Assembly: GCF_000485795.1 (NCBI RefSeq) | Contig: NZ_AXZL01000044.1 | Location: 1-64,000 of the forward strand | DNA length: 64,000 nucleotides | Source: Shewanella decolorationis S12 | GTDB lineage: Bacteria > Pseudomonadota > Gammaproteobacteria > Enterobacterales > Shewanellaceae | Reading direction: 5' to 3' | Part shown: positions 1 to 9,047 of the stretch, in pieces | How the letters are laid out: each line of letters begins with the position of its first letter | How positions within the stretch are numbered: position 1 is the first letter of the stretch | Position numbers and translations under genes: made by a program | Notes under the pieces: generated by a model | Databases searched by the model: none | Told to the model about the DNA's origin: nothing | The model's input: only the letters and a program-made list of their open reading frames with translations

Positions 1-173
1 GACCATCGCGTTATCGCAAGTGATTTCAGCGGGTCAGGGCTGCGTATTCTACGCATTCCCGTTTTTGCGTCAAGTAGTTTTTGCAACTTTCTTTTCGCTC
101 ATCGAGGAGTTAATCACTCGATGAACCGACACTTGAAACTGCGTATCGCTGTCTGCCGTGTCAGTGGATGCGC
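1..173 (-). other. Leader region of an rRNA operon that continues beyond the left edge
   Basis: Read on the minus strand, this stretch follows the P1 -10 box and starts with ACTGACACGG, the start-site motif familiar from E. coli rrn P1 leaders. It includes a second promoter (P2) and runs off the left edge before any boxA or 16S sequence. I infer that a 16S rRNA gene lies a few hundred bases to the left, transcribed leftward in the same direction as secA. Confidence 0.8.
46..73 (-). promoter_or_regulatory. rRNA operon promoter P2
   Basis: On the minus strand TTGACG (68-73) is followed after 16 bases by TAGAAT (46-51). The spacer contains CGGGAA next to the -10, as in E. coli rrnB P2. Its position, about 110 bases downstream of P1, is also typical of tandem rrn promoters. 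Confidence 0.8.
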
Positions 174-236
174 ATTATAGGCAGCAGAACTTTTTGTGCA
201 AGGGCTTTTTTCGGTTTTTTTGATCTTTTTTCAATA
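174..236 (-). promoter_or_regulatory. rRNA operon promoter P1 with UP-like element
   Basis: On the minus strand TTGCAC (196-201) precedes TATAAT (174-179) by the 16-base spacer characteristic of stringently controlled rrn P1 promoters. A GC-rich discriminator (GCGC) and the ACTGACACGG start region follow. Upstream, at about 203-236, lie A-tracts that resemble an UP element. rrn P1 promoters are known to be controlled by ppGpp/DksA and Fis; that this one is so controlled is inferred. Confidence 0.85.
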
Positions 237-277
237 GTTTCAGTTAGTCACAAAATACCCACTATTTATCCTCAAAC

Positions 278-286
278 TTATCCACA
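278..286 (+). promoter_or_regulatory. Single consensus DnaA box
   Basis: TTATCCACA matches the strict DnaA box exactly. It stands alone between the secA terminator and the rrn P1 promoter, with no cluster of further boxes, so it is not evidence for an origin. It could affect rrn transcription or be a chance match. Confidence 0.4.
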
Positions 287-390
287 AAACAGATAAAAGC
301 GGTTAATTTTAGTGCAGCTTCACTCAGGATTTATAGCCGAAGGATTTTAGAGTCGGTAGAGAGTTAAAGGACTTATAAAGCAGCAGGTAT

Positions 391-419
391 AAAAAAGGCG
401 ACTATCACAGTCGCCTTTT
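391..419 (-). terminator. Rho-independent terminator of secA
   Basis: A perfect 11-bp stem (393-403 with 409-419, core GGCGACT/AGTCGCC) with a 5-base loop is followed on the minus strand by a T-run, just after the secA stop. Confidence 0.9.
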
Positions 420-440
420 AGAATGAGTTCACGTATTGAA

Positions 441-3167
441 TTAACTTAGCTTGCCGTGACACTGCTTATATTTACGACCAGAGCCACAAGGACAAGGATC
501 GTTACGACCCACTTTATCGCCATCGCGGATCATTGGCGTGTGAGCCATCATCTCGTCGCTACCATCATCCCCACCGACTAAGGCTTCGGCTGCTGCATGC
601 TGATAGTCGCGTTGGATCTTAGCATCTTCTTCACGACGACGCGCTTCCATCTCTTCTACGTCTGACTGTGCTTGTACTTGTACCTTAGATAGCACGCTAA
701 TGACATCATGCTTTAAGGTCGACAGTAATTGTTGGAACAGTTCGAACGACTCGCGCTTATATTCTTGCTTTGGATTCTTCTGCGCGTAACCACGTAAGTG
801 GATACCTTGGCGTAAGTGATCCATCGCCGCTAAGTGTTCTTTCCACAGACCATCGAGGGTTTGTAGCATCACGGCTTTTTCGAACTGGCGTAGTACTGGC
901 GCACCGACCATTTCTTCTTTTGCCTTATATGCATCAGACCAAGAGGTGATAATACGCTCACGCAATGTTTCTTCGTGTAAGTCGTCTTCTTTATCTAGCC
1001 ATTCTTGGATTGGCAGTTTTAGCATAAATTCTTGCTGTAAACGTTGCTCTAATCCTGGCACATCCCATAACTCTTCCACTGATTGTGGTGGAATGTATTG
1101 GTCGATCACCGCACTGATCACATCGTCTTGGATGTTTTTGATGGTGTCTTCGATACTTTCGGCATCCATCAACTCGTTACGCTGTGCGTACACCACTTGA
1201 CGCTGATCGTTTGCAACGTCGTCAAATTCGAGCAGTTGCTTACGAATATCGAAGTTACGCGCTTCTACTTTACGTTGTGCGTTTTCAATCGCACGGGAAA
1301 CCCATGGATGCTCGATTGCTTCGCCTTCTTCCATCCCCAGTTTCTTCATCATGCCTGAGACACGATCCGAGGCGAAGATGCGCATTAAGCTATCTTCCAT
1401 AGAAAGGTAGAAACGTGAAGAACCCGCGTCACCTTGACGACCTGCACGACCACGTAGCTGGTTGTCGATACGGCGAGATTCATGGCGCTCAGTACCTAAA
1501 ATATGTAAACCACCGGCGGCGACCACGGCATCGTGGCGCACTTGCCAGTCGGCCTTAATTTTGGCTTTTTGTTCCGCAGTTGGATTCTCGAGGGCGTCAA
1601 TTTCCATATTCCAGTTGCCGCCTAACACGATATCGGTACCACGACCCGCCATGTTAGTGGCAATAGTCACAGCGCCAGTGCGACCCGCTTGAGCAACAAT
1701 TTCGGCTTCTTTTTCGTGGAACTTAGCGTTAAGCACTTGGTGCGGGATCTTCTCCTTCACCATTAAGCGCGCTAACAGTTCAGATTGCTCGATAGAAACC
1801 GTACCCACCAAAACAGGTTGGCCACGTTCACGGCAGTCTTTAATGTCTTTAATAATCGCTTGATACTTTTCATTAGCGGTTAAGTAAACTAAATCCGCCA
1901 TATCCTTACGTACCATTGGACGGTTGGTTGGCACAACCACAGTATCTAGACCATAGATGTGTTGGAACTCAAACGCTTCGGTATCGGCCGTACCTGTCAT
2001 ACCCGCTAACTTCTCATATAAACGGAAGTAGTTTTGGAAGGTAATTGATGCCAGGGTTTGGTTTTCGTTTTGGATACGAACGCCTTCTTTGGCTTCAACG
2101 GCTTGGTGTAAACCTTCTGACCAGCGACGACCTGGCATAGTACGGCCAGTGTGTTCGTCAACAATGATCACTTCGCCGTCTTGAACGATATAGTCCACAT
2201 CACGCTCAAACAGGGTATGCGCACGCAGCGCCGCGTTCACATGGTGCAACAGAGAAATGTTTGCTGCAGAGTAAAGTGAGTCGCCTTCGGCTAACATGCC
2301 GCGCTCAATCAACAGGTTCTCAACCTTCTCTTGACCACGCTCGGTAAAGTGCACTTGTTTGGCTTTTTCATCAATGCTGTAGTCACCCTCACCCACATAC
2401 TCTTCAGAGTCTTCTTTATCTTGACGGATAAGACTTGGGATAAGCGTGTTGATCTTGATGTATAGCTCAGAGCTATCTTCCGCAGCACCAGAGATAATCA
2501 GTGGCGTACGGGCTTCGTCGATAAGGATTGAGTCGACTTCGTCGATCAGTGCATAGTGCAATGGACGCTGAACACGCTCTTGTGGCGAAAAGGCCATGTT
2601 GTCGCGCAGATAGTCGAAACCAAATTCGTTGTTGGTTCCGTAGGTAATATCGGCGTTATAGGCGTCTTTTTTCGCCTGCTGGCTAAGGCCTGCTACGTTG
2701 ATCCCAACTGTTAAGCCTAAGAATTCGAACAATGGACGGTTATTCTCGGCGTCACGACGGGCTAAGTAATCGTTGACGGTAATAACGTGAACGCCTTTAC
2801 CGGTTAAGGCATTGAGATAGGCTGGAAGGGTCGCGGTTAAGGTTTTACCTTCACCAGTACGCATTTCAGCGATGCGGTTACTGTCGAGCACCATACCACC
2901 GAGTAACTGCACGTCGAAGTGACGCATCTCGAACACTCGCTTCGATGCTTCACGCACAGTTGCGAAGGCTTCCGCCATAATCGCTTGCAATGACTCACCA
3001 GCTGCTAAACGCTCGCGGAACTCGGCAGTTTTAGCTTTAAGCTGCTCATCGGTTAATTTTTCATAATCGGCTTCAAGCGCATTAATCTTATTAACTACTT
3101 TCTGTAACCCTTTGAGGGTACGGTCGTTGCGACTACCAAATACTTTTGTCAGTAATTTACCAAACAT
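441..3167 (-). CDS. secA: Protein translocase ATPase subunit SecA
   Basis: SecA is the cytoplasmic ATPase that drives unfolded preproteins through SecYEG. The 908 residues match the family's usual length of about 900. The sequence shows the Walker A loop (GEGKT, near residue 105), the [13 protein letters not shown]alker B/DEAD region near 210, the second helicase half with GRAGRQGD, and the C-terminal zinc domain [14 protein letters not shown] that binds SecB and ribosomes. The ATG at 3167 gives the conserved start MFGKLL; a GTG three codons upstream is in frame but adds only MIQ. secA is the last gene of the dcw-linked cluster, with a good terminator behind it. In E. coli its translation is tuned by SecM from the preceding gene, but no secM is present here. 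Confidence 0.97.
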   Translation of the reverse strand: MFGKLLTKVFGSRNDRTLKGLQKVVNKINALEADYEKLTDEQLKAKTAEFRERLAAGESLQAIMAEAFATVREASKRVFEMRHFDVQLLGGMVLDSNRIAEMRTGEGKTLTATLPAYLNALTGKGVHVITVNDYLARRDAENNRPLFEFLGLTVGINVAGLSQQAKKDAYNADITYGTNNEFGFDYLRDNMAFSPQERVQRPLHYALIDEVDSILIDEARTPLIISGAAEDSSELYIKINTLIPSLIRQDKEDSEEYVGEGDYSIDEKAKQVHFTERGQEKVENLLIERGMLAEGDSLYSAANISLLHHVNAALRAHTLFERDVDYIVQDGEVIIVDEHTGRTMPGRRWSEGLHQAVEAKEGVRIQNENQTLASITFQNYFRLYEKLAGMTGTADTEAFEFQHIYGLDTVVVPTNRPMVRKDMADLVYLTANEKYQAIIKDIKDCRERGQPVLVGTVSIEQSELLARLMVKEKIPHQVLNAKFHEKEAEIVAQAGRTGAVTIATNMAGRGTDIVLGGNWNMEIDALENPTAEQKAKIKADWQVRHDAVVAAGGLHILGTERHESRRIDNQLRGRAGRQGDAGSSRFYLSMEDSLMRIFASDRVSGMMKKLGMEEGEAIEHPWVSRAIENAQRKVEARNFDIRKQLLEFDDVANDQRQVVYAQRNELMDAESIEDTIKNIQDDVISAVIDQYIPPQSVEELWDVPGLEQRLQQEFMLKLPIQEWLDKEDDLHEETLRERIITSWSDAYKAKEEMVGAPVLRQFEKAVMLQTLDGLWKEHLAAMDHLRQGIHLRGYAQKNPKQEYKRESFELFQQLLSTLKHDVISVLSKVQVQAQSDVEEMEARRREEDAKIQRDYQHAAAEALVGGDDGSDEMMAHTPMIRDGDKVGRNDPCPCGSGRKYKQCHGKLS

Positions 3168-3228
3168 CTGAATCACTTATTTTCTGTAGGCCAAGTCCAT
3201 GATGGAAACTAGAAGCCAATTGTTTCAA

Positions 3229-4128
3229 TTAACCTGCCTTGCGGTAGACAAACTTCTGTGGATCTATCTGCTGTCCGCCACGCAACACTTCATAATGCAC
3301 ATGAGCCCCTGTTGAGCGCCCAGTGCTTCCCATACTGGCGATGGTATCGCCTTTTGCGACCACATCACCTACAGCTACTGACAAAGCTTTATTATGACCA
3401 TAGCGTGTACGTAAACCGTTACCATGGTCGATTTCGACCAATTCGCCATAGCCAAACATATTCCCAGCCCAAGTCACCACGCCTGCTGCAGTCGCGACAA
3501 CTTTAGCCCCTTCTCGACCGGTAAAATCGATCCCTTTATGCATGGTTCGACGACCGTTGAAAGGGTCATTACGTAATCCGTAGGGCGACGATAACCAACC
3601 TTTATCGAGTGGGAGCCCTGATACATAACGTTCAGCATCTATATGGTGGTTAGATGACACTGTTTCAAGTAGTGATAGTTGAACATTATTGTTGTCAATT
3701 CGTGATGCCAGTTTATCCATATCATCAATAAGCTGACCAAGTTCGATATTCGAGCCTAATTCGCTCAAGCCACCGACACCCACTTCAGAGGAAAAATCAA
3801 AGTCTTCATCCAATTTGTTTTGTTTAGCGACTTGTTGACCTAAGGCCTCGAGACGGGTGATTTTAGCTTGCATGCGCGCAACATGGGTCGCCAGCATGGC
3901 TAGCTGTGACTCTGTGGCACTCTTTAATTCTAAGACTTGCTTCTTTTGTTGTTCGCGTTGGATACGATCGTTATCGACACTGGCTTGCTGGTTTTCAAAC
4001 TTAGCAGAGTTGTGTTGATAAATACCGGCACCAGTAGCTAACAATAGCATGGGAAGGAGCAACCAGCGTTTACTGGGTTGCCAGCGCGTAACGCCATTCC
4101 GACCTTGAATAAATACTGTTACACTCAT
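3229..4128 (-). CDS. Membrane-anchored M23 family metallopeptidase (LytM domain)
   Basis: The 299-residue protein has one N-terminal membrane segment (about 22-38), a coiled-coil-prone region (about 45-120) and a C-terminal LytM domain. The zinc-site motifs are intact: HKGID (H197, D201), a histidine in YGH (H245) and HVHYE (H276/H278), so it could be an active peptidoglycan endopeptidase facing the periplasm. Its place at the end of the cell-wall gene cluster, upstream of secA with a 61-base gap, fits a role in wall remodelling at division. It occupies the slot where E. coli has secM. It starts divergently from the dciA-like gene, with only 27 bases between the two ATGs. The exact substrate and any activator relationship (EnvC/NlpD-type) cannot be read from the sequence. 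Confidence 0.9.
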   Translation of the reverse strand: MSVTVFIQGRNGVTRWQPSKRWLLLPMLLLATGAGIYQHNSAKFENQQASVDNDRIQREQQKKQVLELKSATESQLAMLATHVARMQAKITRLEALGQQVAKQNKLDEDFDFSSEVGVGGLSELGSNIELGQLIDDMDKLASRIDNNNVQLSLLETVSSNHHIDAERYVSGLPLDKGWLSSPYGLRNDPFNGRRTMHKGIDFTGREGAKVVATAAGVVTWAGNMFGYGELVEIDHGNGLRTRYGHNKALSVAVGDVVAKGDTIASMGSTGRSTGAHVHYEVLRGGQQIDPQKFVYRKAG

Positions 4129-4155
4129 AGCCTAATTCAGCCATCTTATTATCAT

Positions 4156-4602
4156 ATGAAAAAGCCCCCTCAGGATCTCAGCCAATTACTACACCAGTCA
4201 GGCACATTGCCCGATATAGCTGAGAAAGCGGAACTACTTTTATATCTGGATCAGCACGTGAAGCAGATTGTCGCAGGTCCTGTTGCGGAGCAGCTGAAAG
4301 TCGCCAATTTCCGCCAGGGTGTTCTTGTGGTTGAAACCACTTCGGCAGCATGGGCTGCACGAATTAATTTCCAAAAGCCGAAACTACTAGCGCAGCTTCA
4401 AGCAGAAACGCTCCCAATCCTTACCGCAATTGAAGTTAAAGTCAACCCGAGATTAGCATTGTATGACGCAAAGCCGAAACAGGCGCACAAGCAACTCAGT
4501 CCAGCTGCGGCAGAACATATTGCTGCGCTTGCAGAAAATGTGAGCGGAACACTAGGCGAAAAACTAAAACGGCTGGCCACATTGGCCAGCCGTAATAAGT
4601 AA
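4156..4602 (+). CDS. dciA: DciA-like replicative helicase loader (DUF721)
   Basis: A 148-residue protein of the DUF721 family, whose members (DciA) load the DnaB helicase in bacteria that lack DnaC or DnaI. The N-terminal part carries the conserved pattern (VAEQLKVANFRQGVLVVET, ending in AAWAARINFQKPKLLAQL). The C-terminal third is charged and probably flexible, as in the family. The ATG at 4156 is preferred because the family begins with MKKPP-like residues; the upstream extension would run into the divergent M23 gene. It is the only plus-strand gene in the first 22 kb and converges on lpxC with 13 bases between the stops. Confidence 0.85.
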   Translation: MKKPPQDLSQLLHQSGTLPDIAEKAELLLYLDQHVKQIVAGPVAEQLKVANFRQGVLVVETTSAAWAARINFQKPKLLAQLQAETLPILTAIEVKVNPRLALYDAKPKQAHKQLSPAAAEHIAALAENVSGTLGEKLKRLATLASRNK

Positions 4603-4615
4603 ACATCAACCGCTA

Positions 4616-5536
4616 TTAAGCGTAAACCGCGCCACCTGGCACAGTAAAGCTGACGGGAACATCGGCTTCTTTCTCAAAGCTCACCAGCTCCCACGCATCC
4701 TGCTGCGCCAATAAGGCTCGCACTAATTGGTTATTCAGTGCATGACCCGTTTTATAGGCAGTAAACTCACCAAGAATGGCGTGCCCTGCCACGTAGAGAT
4801 CACCAAACGCATCTAAAATTTTGTGCTTAACGAACTCATCCTCATAACGCAGGCCGTCGGGGTTGAGGACGCGATATTCATCAAGTACAACCGCGTTTTC
4901 CATGCTGCCACCTAATGCTAGGTTGTTCGCACGCAGATACTCAATATCACGCATAAAACCAAAAGTACGGGCACGGCTAATGTCTTTAACAAAAGCAGAA
5001 GTAGAGAAGTCCATCACCACATGCTGTTGACTACGAGCAATTTCAGGGTGAGCAAAGTCAATTTTGAAGTTGACTCTAAAGCCTTTGAATGGCTTCAGCT
5101 CGGCCCACTTATCACCGTCTTCAACACGCACAGGGCGTTTAATCTTTAAGTACTTCTTAGGTGCAGCCTGCTCTTTGATACCCGCAGACTGAAGTAAGAA
5201 GACAAATGGGCTCGCACTGCCATCCATGATTGGAATTTCAGGCGCGTCCACTTCGATTACGGCGTTATCAATGCCTAAACCCGCTAAGGCTGCAAATAAA
5301 TGCTCAATAGTCGAAATACGAATACCTTCGTCATTGACGAGTGCCGTACACATTGTGGTTTCGCGAACTTGTTCCGCCTTTGCTGGAATAGCAACGGGAG
5401 GATTCATGTCGGTACGCACGAGTACGATCCCTGTATTGACTGGTGCGGGCATAATGCTCAAGGTGACCTTGTTCCCAGAGTGCAAACCGACTCCAGTAGC
5501 CTTCACCATTTTTTGAACAGTTCTTTGAAATATCAT
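4616..5536 (-). CDS. lpxC: UDP-3-O-acyl-N-acetylglucosamine deacetylase LpxC
   Basis: LpxC performs the committed, zinc-dependent deacetylation step of lipid A synthesis. At 306 residues it has the standard length. The zinc ligand H79 lies in TIEHLFAAL and the second ligand pair in [10 protein letters not shown] near 237-242. The catalytic glutamate is in the same STIEH segment. As in E. coli it follows ftsZ, linking outer-membrane growth to the division cluster. In E. coli the enzyme is turned over by FtsH through its C-terminal tail; the tail here ends in AVYA, a nonpolar end compatible with that, but this is only inferred. Confidence 0.97.
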   Translation of the reverse strand: MIFQRTVQKMVKATGVGLHSGNKVTLSIMPAPVNTGIVLVRTDMNPPVAIPAKAEQVRETTMCTALVNDEGIRISTIEHLFAALAGLGIDNAVIEVDAPEIPIMDGSASPFVFLLQSAGIKEQAAPKKYLKIKRPVRVEDGDKWAELKPFKGFRVNFKIDFAHPEIARSQQHVVMDFSTSAFVKDISRARTFGFMRDIEYLRANNLALGGSMENAVVLDEYRVLNPDGLRYEDEFVKHKILDAFGDLYVAGHAILGEFTAYKTGHALNNQLVRALLAQQDAWELVSFEKEADVPVSFTVPGGAVYA

Positions 5537-5657
5537 TCAGTTACCCGTTTAGATTTCTATAATTAAGCCTAATATTTGCACACGCAGCGGCGGCAAAACG
5601 ACCACATAGGTGCTACATGGTAACATAAGTTGACCATGTCATACAAATGTAGTCATT

Positions 5658-5690
5658 GGGTGGTAAAGCTCACAGAGCAAGGCACCACCC
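5658..5690 (-). terminator. Possible hairpin terminator after ftsZ
   Basis: GGGTGGT (5658-5664) pairs with ACCACCC (5684-5690) between ftsZ and lpxC, with a smaller GCTC/GAGC stem inside. No T-run follows, so it may be an attenuating or processing hairpin rather than a full terminator. Confidence 0.35.
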
Positions 5691-5715
5691 TACACGCTGG
5701 ACTCAAATACCTGTT

Positions 5716-6903
5716 TTAGTCAGCTTGCTTACGCAAAAACGCTGGGATATCTAAGTAATCCAATTCATGCTTTGTTGAAGGTGCTGGCGCAGGAGCCGGT
5801 GCTGGCGATGCAGGTAACACGTTACCTTTTGGCGCCGCATAACTCACATGAGTCGCTTCTTCGACATAGGCTTCGACTTTTGGTTCCACAACCACTGGCT
5901 CTGGACGTGGTGCTGGCTTAGAAACCAGTTGAATATCAGGACGCTTTTCAGCACCGATACCCGTTGCAACCACGGTAACACGCAGCTCGTCGCTCATTTC
6001 TGGGTCGATCACCGCACCCACAACCACTGTGGCGTTGTCAGAAGCGTAAGCTTTAACATGGTTACCCACGGTTTCGAATTCTTCGATGCTCATGTCCATA
6101 CCTGCGGTAATGTTAACTAACACACCACGGGCACCGGCTAAGTCGATGTCTTCTAATAATGGGCTGGCAACTGCCGCTTCGGCCGCTTCTTCCGCACGGT
6201 CTTCACCACGCGCAACACCGGTACCCATCATGGCATTACCCATTTCGGACATAACGGTTTTAACGTCCGCAAAGTCGACGTTAATCAGACCTGGGCGAGT
6301 GATCAGCTCGGCAATACCTTGTACTGCACCGAGTAACACGTTATTCGCTGCGGCAAATGCATCGAGTAATGACGTACCACGGCCCAATACTTTTAATAAT
6401 TTTTCGTTAGGGATAGTGATTAACGAATCCACGTGCTTGGCGAGCTCAGCGATACCTTGCTCGGCATAAGCCATACGCTTTTTGCCTTCGAAAGGGAAAG
6501 GCTTAGTCACGACAGCAACCGTTAAGATGCCTTCTTCGCGAGCGATTTGAGCCACCACTGGCGCAGCACCTGTACCCGTACCACCGCCCATACCGGCGGC
6601 GATAAAGATCATGTCTGAGCCTTTGATCGCAGCACGAATGTTTTCGCGGTCTTCTTCCGCTGCGGCACGACCCACTTCTGGGTTGGCGCCAGCGCCAAGA
6701 CCTTTAGTGACATCGCGACCTAATTGAATCGTTGAGCCAGCGCCTGATTTACGTAGCGCCTGTGCGTCTGTGTTGGTAACGACAAACTCAACACCTTCAA
6801 TGTTGTGTTTGACCATATGTTCGACAGCATTACCGCCGCCGCCGCCAACGCCGATGACTTTAATCACCGCGTCGTCTGAGTGAGTGTCCATGATCTCAAA
6901 CAT
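5716..6903 (-). CDS. ftsZ: Cell division GTPase FtsZ
   Basis: FtsZ is the tubulin-like GTPase that forms the Z-ring. The 395-residue protein shows the N-terminal core ([17 protein letters not shown]), the tubulin signature GGGTGTG near 105-111, and the T7 loop region (NVDFADVKT) that activates GTP hydrolysis. A proline/alanine-rich linker (about 315-375) leads to the C-terminal peptide [13 protein letters not shown], which binds FtsA, ZipA and SlmA; SlmA is encoded at 45577 in this window. It lies 27 bases downstream of ftsA in the same transcript direction. Confidence 0.98.
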   Translation of the reverse strand: MFEIMDTHSDDAVIKVIGVGGGGGNAVEHMVKHNIEGVEFVVTNTDAQALRKSGAGSTIQLGRDVTKGLGAGANPEVGRAAAEEDRENIRAAIKGSDMIFIAAGMGGGTGTGAAPVVAQIAREEGILTVAVVTKPFPFEGKKRMAYAEQGIAELAKHVDSLITIPNEKLLKVLGRGTSLLDAFAAANNVLLGAVQGIAELITRPGLINVDFADVKTVMSEMGNAMMGTGVARGEDRAEEAAEAAVASPLLEDIDLAGARGVLVNITAGMDMSIEEFETVGNHVKAYASDNATVVVGAVIDPEMSDELRVTVVATGIGAEKRPDIQLVSKPAPRPEPVVVEPKVEAYVEEATHVSYAAPKGNVLPASPAPAPAPAPSTKHELDYLDIPAFLRKQAD

Positions 6904-6930
6904 TGTCTGATCTCCGTGTTGCCTGCGTTA

Positions 6931-8166
6931 TTAAAATTCACCCTTAAACCAGCTTTGGACCCGATTCCAAGCACTGGTAACCCCTTGACGCTCAGGACGC
7001 TCGAATTGACGCTCAAGCACCCGTCTTGCACCATAGTGAAGCAATCCAACCCCAGTGGAGTAAATAGACTGATCCACGTATTCGTATAACCCTTTAACTG
7101 GCAATGGTGAGGCAACGCGTACTGGCATCCCAAAGGTTGCCTCCGCGATGTCTACCACGCCTTGAATCGACGCCGTACCGCCTGTTAACACGATACCTGC
7201 GGCGATTTGATCTTCTAAACCACTGTCTTTCAGCTCCTTGAGCACTAACTCAAACAGCTCTTGATATCTCGGCTCTACCACTTCTGCCAAAGTATGGCGC
7301 GACATGCTACGCGATGGACGACCACCAACCGATGGCACTTCGATACTGTCTTCGCGGCTCACCATGGAGCTACGCGCACAGGCGAACTGCACTTTAATTT
7401 GTTCAGCATGTGACGAAGGGGTGCGGAAAATCTTCGCGATATCGTTGGTCACTTGGTTGCCCGCAACTGGTACAACCGCGCAATGACGCAGTGCACCATT
7501 GGTGTACACGGCGATATCCGTCGTACCACCGCCGATGTCGACGATACACACGCCTAAGTCTTTTTCATCGAAGGTTAATACCGCATCCGCCGACGCAATG
7601 CCGGAGAACACTAAGTCATCGACCTTCAAGCCACAGCGCTCAACACTCTTAGTGATATTCTTCGCCATATCGTTGGCGCAGGTCACTATGTGTACCTTGG
7701 CTTCCATCCGCATGCCTGACATGCCGATAGGGCTGCGAATACCGTCTTGTACGTCAATCGCGTATTCCTGCGGTAACACATGCAGAATGCGACGTTCCGT
7801 TGGGATCTTCACCGAGCGAGCGGTGTGGATCACGTTGTCGACGTCTTCCTGTGTCACTTCTTCATCGTTAATCGACACCATGCCATTTTCGTTTTGGCAG
7901 GCGATATGTTTACCGGAAATGCTCAGGTAAACCGATGATACTTGGCAGTCCGCCATTAATTCCGCTTGATCGAGCGCGCGTTGCACACTGCGCACGATGG
8001 AGTCTAAATCGTTAACGCCACCCTTATCCATGCCCCTTGAAGGGTGGTTACCAAGGCCGACTATGCTGATTTCGCCATCGGGCAGAACTTCGCCTATGAT
8101 CACTGCGACTTTAGAGGTTCCTATGTCCAATCCGACGATCAGATTTCTATCTTGGTTTTTGGTCAT
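6931..8166 (-). CDS. ftsA: Cell division protein FtsA
   Basis: This actin-like ATPase tethers FtsZ filaments to the membrane. The 411 residues begin with the phosphate-1 motif LIVGLDIGTSKVA, have a second phosphate motif near 205 (VCIVDIGGGTTDIAVY) and an adenosine motif (IVLTGGTASIQGV) near 335. The C-terminal amphipathic helix (NRVQSWFKGEF) is the membrane-targeting sequence. The start overlaps the end of ftsQ by 20 bases, indicating translational coupling in the ftsQAZ order. Confidence 0.97.
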   Translation of the reverse strand: MTKNQDRNLIVGLDIGTSKVAVIIGEVLPDGEISIVGLGNHPSRGMDKGGVNDLDSIVRSVQRALDQAELMADCQVSSVYLSISGKHIACQNENGMVSINDEEVTQEDVDNVIHTARSVKIPTERRILHVLPQEYAIDVQDGIRSPIGMSGMRMEAKVHIVTCANDMAKNITKSVERCGLKVDDLVFSGIASADAVLTFDEKDLGVCIVDIGGGTTDIAVYTNGALRHCAVVPVAGNQVTNDIAKIFRTPSSHAEQIKVQFACARSSMVSREDSIEVPSVGGRPSRSMSRHTLAEVVEPRYQELFELVLKELKDSGLEDQIAAGIVLTGGTASIQGVVDIAEATFGMPVRVASPLPVKGLYEYVDQSIYSTGVGLLHYGARRVLERQFERPERQGVTSAWNRVQSWFKGEF

Positions 8167-8947
8167 TAATTATCGGCTCTCTTGTTTGTGCATCGCCCCA
8201 GCCTACGGCCAACCCTGTGTCGTAGCGCAAATCCACTCTGGCAATCGGTTTATCTTGTTTCGCCAGTAACGGATAAACAGTGATAAACCTTTGTATCCTT
8301 GCCATTTTATCTTCTCGACCTAGGTCTAAAACAATACCGTTACCCAGTGTCGCGTGCCACGCATGACGTGGCGTTAAACTCAAATTGGCCAAGGTAAAGC
8401 CATTAATCTTCAGTAGCGAGTTAACCTGCGCGTAGGCGGTTAACACTTCGGTCCCCATATCGTCTGGCCCAGATAAATAAGGCAGATGCTCTAGCTCAGG
8501 ATGCGATGGCGCTTCAAACACTTCACCATGCACATTGAGCCAAGCGGTGCCATTCCAATGGGCGACCGGTTGCTGCTCCTGTAAATACACCCTGAGTTTC
8601 GCTGGCCACTCACGCCTTACTGACGCGCGATACACCCAAGGTAAGGCTTCTAAGGCCTGTTGCACTAAGGTGATGTCTGCGCTGAAAAAACTCCGCTGCA
8701 TTAAATCCTGTAGTGCAATTTGTATATCTCTATCTGTGGTGTAAGTCCGTTCACCTTTGATGGCCACAGCCTCAATGGGCAGCGTGCTGGCATCATTTAA
8801 AAACTTATGCAGTTGGTAGCCACCAAAGACAAAACTCCCAATGACTAACCATAAAAAACCAATTCCGCTCCACAGGTACCAATTAACCCGTGACATCCTC
8901 GCCCACCAGTGTCGCCTCTTATCACTCCAAGACACGTTTGTTTCCAC
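8147..8947 (-). CDS. ftsQ: Cell division protein FtsQ
   Basis: FtsQ is the bitopic scaffold of the divisome that binds FtsB and FtsL. The protein (up to 266 residues) has a short cytoplasmic tail, one membrane segment (WYLWSGIGFLWLVIGSFVFGGY, about 23-44), then a POTRA domain (LPIEAVAIKGERTYTTDRDIQ) and the beta domain. Both possible starts are GTG: 8947 (used here) or 8935, four codons inside, which has a better-placed AAGGTGG ribosome-binding site. It lies directly between murC and ftsA; the ddlB gene that separates murC and ftsQ in E. coli is missing. Confidence 0.92.
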   Translation of the reverse strand: METNVSWSDKRRHWWARMSRVNWYLWSGIGFLWLVIGSFVFGGYQLHKFLNDASTLPIEAVAIKGERTYTTDRDIQIALQDLMQRSFFSADITLVQQALEALPWVYRASVRREWPAKLRVYLQEQQPVAHWNGTAWLNVHGEVFEAPSHPELEHLPYLSGPDDMGTEVLTAYAQVNSLLKINGFTLANLSLTPRHAWHATLGNGIVLDLGREDKMARIQRFITVYPLLAKQDKPIARVDLRYDTGLAVGWGDAQTREPIINDQKPR

Positions 8948-9047
8948 CTTTCAACGACACTACTAAAAACCACAGAAAATCGGCCATTATATAGAGCTAA
9001 AGCCTCGGGTCAAAATTTCCTTTAAACCCGAGTTGTCCCGCAATACA

